Positions 8,519 through 15,976 of a stretch of 37,482 nt of DNA are shown here, one piece after another (position 1 is the stretch's first letter; every line of letters begins with the position of its first letter). The translations under genes were made by a program, and so were the position numbers. The DNA is from Candidatus Ventrenecus avicola (GTDB lineage Bacteria; Bacillota_I; Bacilli_A; RF39; UBA660), in assembly GCA_018711945.1 (NCBI GenBank), contig DVHP01000013.1, forward strand, positions 1-37,482. The letters are read 5' to 3'. Under the pieces are notes generated by a model, which was given only the letters and a program-made list of their open reading frames with translations, searched no databases and was not told the origin of the DNA.

Positions 8519-8555
8519 TCAAAAAAAACTATCTAGTTTGCAAACTTAGATAGTT
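8519..8555 (-). terminator. strong terminator of the 331-aa gene
   Basis: On the minus strand AACTATCTA and TAGATAGTT enclose a second palindrome, GTTTGCAAAC, with a single bulged base. A run of eight or more T follows. It lies 8 bp after the stop codon. Confidence 0.8.
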
Positions 8556-8562
8556 CTATAAA

Positions 8563-9558
8563 TTATTTCTTTATTTTTTCTTTAGCAAGTTTTTTATTTT
8601 CCTTAGTAAATCCCACTAAGGCATTAGGACATTTTTTTACAATAGTATCAAAAATCTCTTCATAGATTTCTCTACTCTTCTTCGTATAAGTACCCATACT
8701 GGCAATACCATGCATTTTTCCATCATTTGTCATAATCTGAATACTCTGACTAGTTTTAACTCCACGTTGTCTAATTTCATAAGGATAAATCCAAATGATA
8801 TCCTGATACAAAATAGCTTCAAAAGTATTACCAAAGTGAACCACGTAATTCTTAGTCAAAGCTGCATGAGCAGTTTTATAGAAAAATGTTTCTTTATCAT
8901 TTAATTCTTGGTCAATCTTTTGAATATCTTCATTAGACAATTTCTTGATGTTTTTCTTATAACGCATTAACATAACCCCACCACATAATAATACAATCGC
9001 ACCAACGGTAATGACAACAACTCCTATGATAACAAAAACATCCGTTTCAGTTAAAGGAAGCGCTTCCGCATCTAAATAAACATCATTAAAATATCTTGTA
9101 AAATCACCAGAAGTAATCTGATCTTCTTCCTCCATTTCTTCATTATACACTTCAATAGCAATCTCTTTAATATCTTCTGGAATCGTCTTTGTCATTCCAC
9201 TAATACGTTTGGGGTTCTCAAGTAAATCATCTGTAAGAAATGATTCGTAAGTATTATCTCTCATTCTCACAACATACATATAGTTTTCATCAAACACATA
9301 GTAAAAATAATAGTCTTCTTCCCCTTCAAAATAAGCAAATCCATAAGGTTCAGCAGTCACATCAATATAAGCATATTCATCTGTTTGTAAACCACTCTCC
9401 ATTTGACCTGCCAAAGAAATAGCCTCTGGAGAACTATTCTTGTAAACTCCATATAAAATAAACAATATGGCAACAACTACTAAAAAGATTCCTATCAAAG
9501 CCATATTTCTTAATCTGTGATATTCCTTCATCACATTCTCATTCGTAAATCCTTGCAT
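8563..9558 (-). CDS. two-TM membrane protein, unknown
   Basis: A 331-aa protein of no family I recognise with confidence. One hydrophobic helix lies at about 20-40 and a second at about 175-200. Between them is an acidic extracytoplasmic domain of ~130 residues (EEDYYFYYVFDENYMYVVRMRDNTYE). The C-terminal ~130 residues are cytoplasmic. They read as a compact alpha/beta fold (FGNTFEAILYQDIIWIYPYEIRQRG) reminiscent of PH-like membrane-protein tails, which is only an inference. AAGGAG lies nine bases before the ATG, with a TATAAT further upstream. It is transcribed alone, between the divergent tRNA-Ala and its own strong terminator. Confidence 0.75.
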   Translation of the reverse strand: MQGFTNENVMKEYHRLRNMALIGIFLVVVAILFILYGVYKNSSPEAISLAGQMESGLQTDEYAYIDVTAEPYGFAYFEGEEDYYFYYVFDENYMYVVRMRDNTYESFLTDDLLENPKRISGMTKTIPEDIKEIAIEVYNEEMEEEDQITSGDFTRYFNDVYLDAEALPLTETDVFVIIGVVVITVGAIVLLCGGVMLMRYKKNIKKLSNEDIQKIDQELNDKETFFYKTAHAALTKNYVVHFGNTFEAILYQDIIWIYPYEIRQRGVKTSQSIQIMTNDGKMHGIASMGTYTKKSREIYEEIFDTIVKKCPNALVGFTKENKKLAKEKIKK

Positions 9559-9723
9559 ATACTCTAACTCCTTTTCTAAAAATATTATATAGTAAGAGCA
9601 AAAAATAATCTACTAAAAACTATGAAATCTGTATAGATTTCTACACTTTCCTTTGATTTCATAAAATAAATGAAAAAAATCTTCTAAAAATAGCAAAAAA
9701 TACAAAGTTTTGAAAAAAAATGC

Positions 9724-9752
9724 TTGCAGATGTCACTTTTCTATGATAAGAT
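9724..9752 (+). promoter_or_regulatory. tRNA-Ala promoter
   Basis: TTGCAG, 17-bp spacer, TAAGAT, with a TGA extended -10. Transcription would start about 6-8 bp before the tRNA, as expected for a directly transcribed tRNA gene. Confidence 0.7.
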
Positions 9753-9765
9753 GTATTTGTTCGTT

Positions 9766-9842
9766 GGGGGACTAGCTCAGTTGGCTAGAGCATCTGCCCT
9801 GCACGCAGAGGGTCGCGGGTTCGAGTCCCACGTCCTCCACCA
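9766..9842 (+). tRNA. tRNA-Ala (anticodon TGC)
   Basis: A complete cloverleaf of 77 nt with encoded CCA. The acceptor GGGGGAC/GTCCTCC contains the G3-U70 pair that is the alanine identity element. The D-arm GCTC/GAGC, anticodon stem TCTGC/GCAGA and T-loop TTCGAGT are regular. Two oddities stand out. The anticodon loop CCTGCAC has C at position 33, where U is almost universal. The T-stem GCGGG/CCCAC has a C50-A64 mismatch. The gene stands alone with its own promoter and terminator. Confidence 0.95.
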
Positions 9843-9853
9843 AGAATAATTAC

Positions 9854-9876
9854 AAAACCCTAAAAAGGGTTTTTTT
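9854..9876 (+). terminator. tRNA terminator
   Basis: AAAACCC/GGGTTTT hairpin with a run of seven or more T, 12 bp after the tRNA CCA end. Confidence 0.85.
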
Positions 9877-9894
9877 CATTGATAGAAAGGACTT

Positions 9895-10293
9895 ATGATG
9901 AAAAACGACAAAGAAATGCTTACCGGAAAAATCGAAAGATGTCTAAATATTTACAATTACATTATGTATGGTAAAGAAAGACTAGTACCAGATTCTGAAT
10001 TAGGACATATAAAATTTCATACTTTATATCAATATACCCAAACAGCATATGAAGATGCAATTCTTTTAAAAATAAATGAAGATAATTACATTTGGTTCAA
10101 TGCTCCCCAAGAAGAAACAACCCCTCTATTACAAAGACTAGGAATTTTCCAAAAACATATTACTACAACTCCAGAAAAAGATTATGATTTATTCATAGAC
10201 AAAGATTCTTTAATCCCATACTTCCCAGCTCCAAAAAAAGAAAAACATCCATTTACAAGAAAATTAACAAGAAAGATGAAAAAAGACAAGTAG
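9895..10293 (+). CDS. hypothetical protein
   Basis: A 132-aa soluble protein with no recognised family. The N-terminal half is helical (MLTGKIERCLNIYNYIMYGKERLVPDSELGHIKFHTLYQYTQ), then comes a short beta-like stretch (AILLKINEDNYIWFNA) and a very basic tail (KHPFTRKLTRKMKKDK) that could contact nucleic acid. AAGGA lies before tandem ATGs, so the start may be the first or second. It follows the tRNA terminator by about 20 bp with no clear promoter of its own, so low-level read-through from the tRNA unit is possible. It is separated from the convergent M23 gene by a bidirectional terminator. Confidence 0.6.
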   Translation: MMKNDKEMLTGKIERCLNIYNYIMYGKERLVPDSELGHIKFHTLYQYTQTAYEDAILLKINEDNYIWFNAPQEETTPLLQRLGIFQKHITTTPEKDYDLFIDKDSLIPYFPAPKKEKHPFTRKLTRKMKKDK

Positions 10294-10316
10294 AAACTCT
10301 ATTTGTCTATTTTATT
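10279..10316. terminator. bidirectional terminator
   Basis: An 11-bp stem (AGACAAGTAGA with TCTATTTGTCT, one G-U pair) and 3-nt loop lie between convergent genes. The tail is ATTTTATTT on the plus strand and TTTTTT on the minus strand, so it can serve both. Confidence 0.75.
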
Positions 10317-11080
10317 TGGATTGCATCAATCGCCCGGCCATAAATACCTGCATAACCACTACTAGTATTATCTACTTTATTGACCCAACTAAGCCATGAA
10401 CCACCTTTTAAGTGTACTCTGTAAGTAGCCCCTTCTATTTGAACACCATCAATATTATTTCCAAGATTTCCAGCATAGTCATGACGATTTTCTACCCAAG
10501 GAAGCCAATATCCCTTATTCATATCATGAACTCTTATTCGATAAGTATCGGCATACACTCCACCGATTGCATTTCCAAAATTACCAGCATAGTCATTTGT
10601 TCCAACGAAAACATTAGGAAGCCAATATTTTTTTACATTATCATACACTTGATATTTAATAGAACGAGTATCACTCGGTAAATCACGATCTAAGTATGGT
10701 TCAGGATCAATTCGCACATCACTTTGATTTCGAATCTCAAAATGAAGATGAACCCCATAAGCGTTGCCAGTATCTCCCATGTATCCAAGCCTTTGAGATT
10801 GTGATACACGATCCCCCTTATTTACATAGACTTCTTTTAAATGTGCATATAATGTATAATACCCATCATCATGTTTTATTTTTACAAAATTTCCATAACT
10901 TGCATTACCAGTTGACCCAGGATTATGAGGCTGTCCCGTTTGTACCATAACAACTTCTCCTGCACTGTGGGCGATAACGGTATCTTGTTGATACCACTTT
11001 TTAACAACATCTACCGCTGGATGACTATTGGAATAAGGATTGGTAATTTGATTTTCTCCATCTAACAAAATTCGACTCAT
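10307..11080 (-). CDS. M23 metallopeptidase with three C-terminal repeats
   Basis: A 257-aa predicted peptidoglycan endopeptidase of the LytM/M23 type. Zinc ligands are visible as H20-x3-D24 (HPAVD) and H111-x-H113 (HLHFE), with a further active-site histidine in YAHL at about 80. Residues ~142-257 form three repeats of about 38 residues. Each has a W-containing centre (YWLPNV, YWLPWV, SWLSWV) followed by YAG-x-xG and a closing I-x-x-x-x-I/V pattern, similar to Clostridial hydrophobic W (ChW) wall-binding repeats. There is no signal peptide; the protein begins directly with a soluble sequence, as phage endolysins do. AAAGGAG precedes the ATG, but both are caught in an inverted repeat. No phage genes surround it. 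Confidence 0.88.
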   Translation of the reverse strand: MSRILLDGENQITNPYSNSHPAVDVVKKWYQQDTVIAHSAGEVVMVQTGQPHNPGSTGNASYGNFVKIKHDDGYYTLYAHLKEVYVNKGDRVSQSQRLGYMGDTGNAYGVHLHFEIRNQSDVRIDPEPYLDRDLPSDTRSIKYQVYDNVKKYWLPNVFVGTNDYAGNFGNAIGGVYADTYRIRVHDMNKGYWLPWVENRHDYAGNLGNNIDGVQIEGATYRVHLKGGSWLSWVNKVDNTSSGYAGIYGRAIDAIQIK

Positions 11081-11113
11081 AAATTTCTTCTCCTTTCAAT
11101 GATAATTTATGAG
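11076..11113. promoter_or_regulatory. inverted repeat enclosing the start of the M23 gene
   Basis: CTCATAAATT and AATTTATGAG are perfect 10-bp arms. On the M23 mRNA the 3' arm contains the start codon and the loop carries AAAGGAG, so folding would restrict initiation. On the plus strand the same hairpin is followed by seven T and could instead stop antisense transcription. Confidence 0.5.
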
Positions 11114-11267
11114 TTTTTTTAAATTTTGCTTGTTTCTTTGTCACACTTTTAAAAATTTCGCATATGAGAACTTACTCCTTTTTATGTACACTAACTAAAA
11201 TACAATTTATTTAACAAAAACATAATAATAAAATAGAATATCTCTTATAAAAAAAGGGAGGAATAAT

Positions 11268-11597
11268 ATGATTACTACCAATGCGGTAATTTCCAATATA
11301 ATTGTAGAAAATAACACCGTTTTAATTCAATTTAACGTAGAAGGAAAATACTTTCCGACTAATTACAGTTTTAATACATCTAGTTTAGGAGATATAACAA
11401 AATTAATGTTTCTCTTACAAAGAACGAAAGCAAAAAATATCAACGATTTGATTGGCAAAAGAATTCGAGTAATTGATACAGAAGAAATAAGCAATTCATT
11501 AGTGGCCGTTGGCGATCAAAACAAAAACAAATTTGTAGATTTATATGGAGGAGAATTTCCAGTTAGAGAAAGAAAAATATATAAAAAATACCAATAA
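11268..11597 (+). CDS. hypothetical protein
   Basis: A 109-aa small, mostly beta protein with no recognised family. The first half alternates hydrophobic residues (AVISNIIVENNTVLIQFNVEGKYFPTNYSF). The second has IGKRIRVIDTEE, which resembles a small barrel, and a basic end (RERKIYKKYQ). GGGAGG lies six bases before the ATG, an excellent ribosome site suggesting good expression. A strong hairpin follows directly. It could be a nucleic-acid or ligand-binding barrel, but the sequence gives no direct proof. Its neighbours, the M23 gene and rpoZ, are on the other strand. Confidence 0.65.
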   Translation: MITTNAVISNIIVENNTVLIQFNVEGKYFPTNYSFNTSSLGDITKLMFLLQRTKAKNINDLIGKRIRVIDTEEISNSLVAVGDQNKNKFVDLYGGEFPVRERKIYKKYQ

Positions 11598-11599
11598 TA

Positions 11600-11637
11600 A
11601 AAAAGAAACAACTATAAAACCTTTTGTTTCTTTTTTT
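11600..11637. terminator. bidirectional terminator between the 109-aa gene and rpoZ
   Basis: AAAAGAAACAA pairs with TTGTTTCTTTT around a 12-nt loop, with T runs on both strands. It sits between convergent genes and can end both. Confidence 0.75.
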
Positions 11638-11672
11638 ACTTTCAACCCTAAAAATATTGACAAAAAAAGAAC

Positions 11673-11882
11673 TTATTTTTCTTTGTGAGTAATCACAGTA
11701 ATAAGTCCTTTATCCAATTCCTCTAAAGCTCGTCCAATACTTCTCTTATTATGATATTCATTCTCGGCCATTTGATAATGATGATTCTCTAACATCTGTT
11801 TACTACGAATAGATGCCACGTGAACAAGCTTGTATTTAGAATCTACTATAGTAAGTAATTTATCAATAGATGGATATAACAT
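11673..11882 (-). CDS. rpoZ: RNA polymerase omega subunit
   Basis: A 69-aa protein recognised by MLYPSIDKLLTIVDSKYKLVHVASIRSKQM and the conserved SIGRALEELDKGLI segment. Omega binds the beta' subunit and helps assemble or stabilise RNA polymerase. The ORF track starts at a GTG three codons earlier. The ATG is preferred because AAGGA lies ten bases before it, whereas the GTG nearly touches the ribosome site. In many Bacillota rpoZ follows gmk; here it stands alone, diverging from the 291-aa gene. Confidence 0.92.
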   Translation of the reverse strand: MLYPSIDKLLTIVDSKYKLVHVASIRSKQMLENHHYQMAENEYHNKRSIGRALEELDKGLITVITHKEK

Positions 11883-11961
11883 ATTTATCACGTCCTTACG
11901 GTACTATAATACTAAAATTTACACAAAACATACAACAAATACTGTAAAAATTGACAAAAAA

Positions 11962-11990
11962 TTGACGATTTTTCAAAAATAAAGTATAAT
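11962..11990 (+). promoter_or_regulatory. promoter of the 291-aa gene
   Basis: TTGACG, 17-bp spacer, TATAAT: close to sigma-A consensus, about 40 bp before the start codon. A second TTGACA lies 11 bp upstream within a short direct repeat (AAAAATTGAC twice) but is too far from the -10 to use. Confidence 0.8.
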
Positions 11991-12031
11991 AAATCAAAAG
12001 AATTATAGTTCAAAAGTATAGGTGGTTTTAA

Positions 12032-12907
12032 ATGGAAAGCAAAAAAATAATTCAAAGAATACCAGCACATTACGTAGAAGATGATTATTTTCAAATAATG
12101 TTAGGATACCAACATTTTATGGCTTTATTAGATAATAAAAGTTTTAAATATGCCGATTGGCCAAATATGGAATTAATTAATACTTACATAGATGATAAAA
12201 GAAAAGATAAATTTCCGTATTCAAATATTCCAATACATAAACAAAGAATATTATTCCAAAAATATATTATGGTCAATCAAATATTATCCTTCGAAAGGCA
12301 ATATTTGCTTTTTTCAAATAAAAGCTTAAAGTATTATTTTGCGTTAAAAGATGGCAACGATGCCTTACTAATATCTAGTACTCCTAAAATAAATGCAGAT
12401 AAACATAAAGAAATATTTATGACTCATAACGAACTAGCTGAATTATTAAAATTTAAAGAAAGACAATTTATTTTAGATGGAGATGAGTGGTGCAATGGAT
12501 TGCAATTAAGAGAACAAAATGAATTGCTTGAATTTTATAAAATAAACTTATTAAAAAGATTAAAAAGCCTAAATCCAGATGATATCTTAATTGACGCGAT
12601 TAATATGATTGACAAAATACCAGAAAGTTATGTCACTTCATTTACTCCTTGTTTATTAATTCACGGCAGTAAAAATGGAGAACTATCATTTTTGAAAATT
12701 TCTTTTAAAACTAATGACGGGTATATGTATACTGTTTCAATTGACGAGATAGAATTACCAAAATATTCATTATTACAAGCTAAAATGATGCCTAATGCAA
12801 TTTACATTAACAGCAAAGAACCTAAAATATCTAAAATTTTAAACCCAAATATTCCTAGTACAGAAATAGAAAAAGCAAAAAAACTAGTTCTTGCAAAGAA
12901 AAAATAG
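12032..12907 (+). CDS. hypothetical protein
   Basis: A 291-aa soluble protein with no recognised domain. The N-terminal ~120 residues are rich in aromatic and charged residues and appear helical. The middle (NELAELLKFKERQFILDGDEWCNGLQLREQNELLEFYKINLLKRL) is helical. The last 100 residues alternate beta strands (SYVTSFTPCLLIHGSKNGELSFLKISFKTNDGYMYTVSIDEIEL). There is no signal or membrane segment. It has its own consensus-like promoter, AGGTGG before the ATG, and a terminator, so it is an independent and probably expressed gene. It is AT-rich and lysine/isoleucine-rich even by local standards. Confidence 0.65.
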   Translation: MESKKIIQRIPAHYVEDDYFQIMLGYQHFMALLDNKSFKYADWPNMELINTYIDDKRKDKFPYSNIPIHKQRILFQKYIMVNQILSFERQYLLFSNKSLKYYFALKDGNDALLISSTPKINADKHKEIFMTHNELAELLKFKERQFILDGDEWCNGLQLREQNELLEFYKINLLKRLKSLNPDDILIDAINMIDKIPESYVTSFTPCLLIHGSKNGELSFLKISFKTNDGYMYTVSIDEIELPKYSLLQAKMMPNAIYINSKEPKISKILNPNIPSTEIEKAKKLVLAKKK

Positions 12908-13191
12908 AAAAAAATAATATTAATTAATAAAACTCTTGTTCTTCTCCAATTAAGTTAAGTGAAGCCAAAATTTTAAGACAGAGTAAGTCGAAACTACAAC
13001 GACTCTACATCTGTCTTTTTATAATTTGATTTTTAATATAAAACCCTTCGGTGATCACTTACTAAAAGTATAAATGATTGGGTATTTTATCGCTTTCATA
13101 CTTCCTTCAATGAGATTAATTTTTTTTTAAACCAAAATAGATTAAAATTCTTTTATGTCTTTTAGCTAAAATAGGGCATTTTTTATATATT
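12908..13191. other. intergenic region with structured sequence
   Basis: A 284-bp space between convergent genes. It holds the plus-strand terminator at 12973-13021. Around 13036-13092 there is a long imperfect hairpin whose outer arms (ATAAAACCC and GGGTATTTTAT) enclose a second partial pairing; this may end the minus-strand DUF2779 transcript. I see no small ORF or tRNA in it. Confidence 0.4.
12973..13021 (+). terminator. terminator of the 291-aa gene
   Basis: AGACAGA pairs with TCTGTCT, with an inner GTCG/CGAC stem, followed by five T. Confidence 0.65.
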
Positions 13192-15045
13192 TCAAAAAAT
13201 AAGTTTCCGAAGTGCCCTTAAAATTTCTACCATAGCCCAAGTATCTTGTTGACAATAAATACGCAGAGCCCCCTGAGTTTTCAAAAGCTCTTCTTTAGTC
13301 ATAGAATCATAATTTGCATATTCTATAATCGCTTCTGTACCGTTTTTCACATCTAAATTGGCATACGTTAAATCACTAAAAACAGGCAAAGTTTTTTTAA
13401 TAGAGAAAGATCCATTCAGTCTCTCATCATAAAAATTAAAAGTTTCTACTTCATCTCTAGAAAATCCCAATCGTTCATATAAACTTTTCTGATTATTGAC
13501 AATCCATAGCAAATCAAAACCTCGATGATAAAGCTTTATTAAATCATCATGATACTCTGGAAAAATAGATGCGAGTTCCTTAATCCGTCCTTTTTCAAAT
13601 GCTACATTCTGAGCAAAAAGGGTACCTTTATTCACATCGACATGCTCTAGTAAACACTCGATCAGTTCCTTTCGTTCATCCTTTGTGGTCTTAGCAAGAA
13701 AAATAACATTATCTTTCTCTTTATCACAAACACCTGGGGCACGTTCAATATGCAAACTAAACTCAAAAGGGCTTTGAGTATAAGGTCTTTCTCCACGAAA
13801 CCTCGGAATTGGTGATGGAAACGTCTCGAAATCCAAATGATAAATCGGATATTCTAAAGTATGAAAAGCTGCCCGAATTTTCTCTTTTTGTAAAAACGGT
13901 TCATGTGTTCTCACACATTCTCTTTGAATCCGATGATTTTCTTTACAAATCCACTCTTCGGGTACATCAAGCATATGAAGATACCCGGCATTGATAAGCT
14001 CTAATCCTTTAATTCTTTTCCCGTTTTCCGTTAAAAATCCTGCTCCGTTATTCACATAACACAAAGAGCTATTTTTCTCTGGAATCTTACTTCCACAAAC
14101 ATCCTTAAAATACTTACACTGCGTTTGTTTTTTATATCCACAGGAACATCCTAAAGAAACTTCCTTACTATCGGGATGAATTAGATTGTGAATCAGTCTA
14201 TCGGCATCTTTTTGTACAAGATTTTGAAATTTCTTCGTAACTTCTGTCATATCAAAAAACGTAATCAATTCATTACCAAAAGCATCCTTGTGATACACTG
14301 CCTTGTGATGTTCTTCATATCCATCATATACATAATCGCCATTTAAAACCCCTAAATAATAATGAATATTCTTTTTTGGTTTCTTAGGGTCCTTTTCAAT
14401 CATAAAACGTTGTACAGCAAGGTCATAAATATAAGACCCTATACCATAACGATCCATCAATTTACTCTTTAAAGATTCATACGTTTTCCGATCCATTTCC
14501 TTTTCCAAAGGATAATCAGGAATTTCTCCCTTTAATTGATAAATATTGCCTTTCCGAGAAAAAATAGAATATTTTTCTTTTCGATAATATCCTCCCATAA
14601 GTTCTAAGTATTTTTTAGAAGTAGTAGCCTTCACTTCGATAATAGAAACGTCATCTGCTTCACTATAAATATCAACATAGCAAAGAAAAAGAACATCTTT
14701 ATATACACAAGAAAAACATTTTTGATCACTCGTTTTTTCTGCATAAACAACTTTCCCAGGAAATGAGTCTTCTGCAAGACGTCCTGCTTCTAATTCTACT
14801 CGCTTATAATAAGGATTCATTGCCTTTAATTGAGGATTTTCTTTTCTAGTCTTATCAATAACGTCAAAAGAAGAATCTGTATCAAACATCGCATCAAAAA
14901 TTTCTTTTAATTTTTGATTTTCTTCTTCCTTCTTATATTCTTGGTAACTTATCGTTCTTTGTAATACAGACTCACGAATATCCTCTAAAGCAACATATCT
15001 ATCACATCTTGTATATTCAATAAAATTAGTCTTGGTAATTGCCAT
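13192..15045 (-). CDS. DUF2779 predicted nuclease
   Basis: A 617-aa protein with two nuclease-like parts. The N-terminal half resembles a RecB/Cas4-type PD-(D/E)XK fold (CYVDIYSEADDVSIIEVKATTSKK, about 135-160). A cysteine group follows near 300 (CSCGYKKQTQCKYFKDVC), possibly a metal or Fe-S site. The C-terminal DUF2779 domain begins with IYHLDFETFPSPIPRFRGERPY (about 395-415) and ends with YCQQDTWAMVEIL, as in DEDD-type exonucleases; its middle motif is QNVAFEKGRI. The family is widespread but its role is unproven; DNA or RNA degradation or defence is plausible. It follows the prepilin-like gene by 3 bp and is probably co-transcribed with it. Confidence 0.82.
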   Translation of the reverse strand: MAITKTNFIEYTRCDRYVALEDIRESVLQRTISYQEYKKEEENQKLKEIFDAMFDTDSSFDVIDKTRKENPQLKAMNPYYKRVELEAGRLAEDSFPGKVVYAEKTSDQKCFSCVYKDVLFLCYVDIYSEADDVSIIEVKATTSKKYLELMGGYYRKEKYSIFSRKGNIYQLKGEIPDYPLEKEMDRKTYESLKSKLMDRYGIGSYIYDLAVQRFMIEKDPKKPKKNIHYYLGVLNGDYVYDGYEEHHKAVYHKDAFGNELITFFDMTEVTKKFQNLVQKDADRLIHNLIHPDSKEVSLGCSCGYKKQTQCKYFKDVCGSKIPEKNSSLCYVNNGAGFLTENGKRIKGLELINAGYLHMLDVPEEWICKENHRIQRECVRTHEPFLQKEKIRAAFHTLEYPIYHLDFETFPSPIPRFRGERPYTQSPFEFSLHIERAPGVCDKEKDNVIFLAKTTKDERKELIECLLEHVDVNKGTLFAQNVAFEKGRIKELASIFPEYHDDLIKLYHRGFDLLWIVNNQKSLYERLGFSRDEVETFNFYDERLNGSFSIKKTLPVFSDLTYANLDVKNGTEAIIEYANYDSMTKEELLKTQGALRIYCQQDTWAMVEILRALRKLIF

Positions 15046-15048
15046 AAA

Positions 15049-15393
15049 TTATGCGATCTCCACTTGATAATCTTCACTACCATCCGTATGAGTTACTTTA
15101 AATCGGACATTATCTACATCAATTTCATCAACATGAATAAAATAATTATTTTCTACTAATTCACTACCATAAAAATAAGTTTCAGGATCTTTAAATTCAT
15201 CAGGATGAGCTTCAACATAAACACGCGCAGCACGAATAAGCTCATCGTTCCAGGTAGCTTCCATCTCTTCTGTTTGATCGGCTTCTTGATAAGCATAACT
15301 AACCCTCGTAATTCCAATAGCAAAAATAATCGCTAAGACAGCACACAAAATAATCATTTCTTTTATAGTATAACCTTTATGATTCAGTAACAT
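15049..15393 (-). CDS. orphan type IV prepilin-like protein
   Basis: A 114-aa protein. The N-terminus MLLNHKGYTIKEMIILCAVLAIIFAIGI matches a class III signal. Cleavage after G would leave an aromatic +1 (Y; F in most pilins) and Glu at +5, then a ~20-residue hydrophobic helix. The remainder is acidic and soluble, like a minor pseudopilin head. No prepilin peptidase, PilB/GspE ATPase or platform protein is in the window, so the machinery must be elsewhere if used. The ATG is preferred over a GTG three codons upstream because AAGGA lies ten bases before it. It has an extended -10 promoter and shares a transcript with the DUF2779 gene. Confidence 0.7.
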   Translation of the reverse strand: MLLNHKGYTIKEMIILCAVLAIIFAIGITRVSYAYQEADQTEEMEATWNDELIRAARVYVEAHPDEFKDPETYFYGSELVENNYFIHVDEIDVDNVRFKVTHTDGSEDYQVEIA

Positions 15394-15414
15394 TATGATC
15401 ACATCCTTAAAAAA

Positions 15415-15423
15415 ATTATAGCA
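15415..15423 (-). promoter_or_regulatory. extended -10 promoter of the prepilin-like gene
   Basis: Minus strand TGCTATAAT, an extended -10, about 20 bp before the ATG. No good -35 is seen, which such promoters tolerate. Confidence 0.5.
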
Positions 15424-15431
15424 TTTTTTTT

Positions 15432-15460
15432 AATGAAAAAAAAGACACTATCGTCTTTTC
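15432..15460 (-). terminator. terminator of the ireB-greA operon
   Basis: On the minus strand AAAAGAC/GTCTTTT with a 6-nt loop and a run of eight T, about 10 bp after the greA stop. Confidence 0.75.
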
Positions 15461-15470
15461 TTTCTTACAA

Positions 15471-15935
15471 TTATTTAATATCTTTAATGGTAACAGAATA
15501 ACTTCCGTTAGGACTAGATACTTCAATGGTTTCTCCTTTTTTATGGCCAATTACAGCTTGACCAATTGGACTTTCATTAGAAATTTTATTTTCAAATGGA
15601 TCTGCTTCCATCGAACCAACAATTTTGTATTCATCTTCTTCCCCATCGTCATACAAAATAACAACAGTAGAACCAATAGCAGCAACACCTTTTTCCTTAG
15701 AATCAGCAATCGTACTATGTTCTAACTTATATTCTAATTCTTTAATTCGTGCTTCTACTTGAGCTTGTTCATCACGAGCAGAGTCATAATCTGCATTTTC
15801 AGATAAATCTCCTTGAGCTCTAGCATCCTTTAAATCCTTTATAATACGTGGTCTTACCACCGTTTTTAACTCATTTAATTCTGTTTCCAACTCCAAATAA
15901 CCTTCTGGAGTCAAAATAAATTCTTGTTCTTTCAT
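15471..15935 (-). CDS. greA: transcription elongation factor GreA
   Basis: A 154-aa protein of normal GreA length. It binds the RNA polymerase secondary channel and stimulates cleavage of backtracked RNA. The N-terminal coiled coil carries the acidic tip in ARAQGDLSENADYDSARDEQ, and the C-terminal FKBP-like globular domain ends with ETIEVSSPNGSYSVTIKDI. It is the last gene of the ireB operon. In Bacillus, udk lies between trhP2 and greA; here it is absent. The ribosome site is weak, and a terminator follows. Confidence 0.97.
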   Translation of the reverse strand: MKEQEFILTPEGYLELETELNELKTVVRPRIIKDLKDARAQGDLSENADYDSARDEQAQVEARIKELEYKLEHSTIADSKEKGVAAIGSTVVILYDDGEEDEYKIVGSMEADPFENKISNESPIGQAVIGHKKGETIEVSSPNGSYSVTIKDIK

Positions 15936-15976
15936 TTCATCATCACTTTCTAATCAATCAATCGTGCAACATCATA

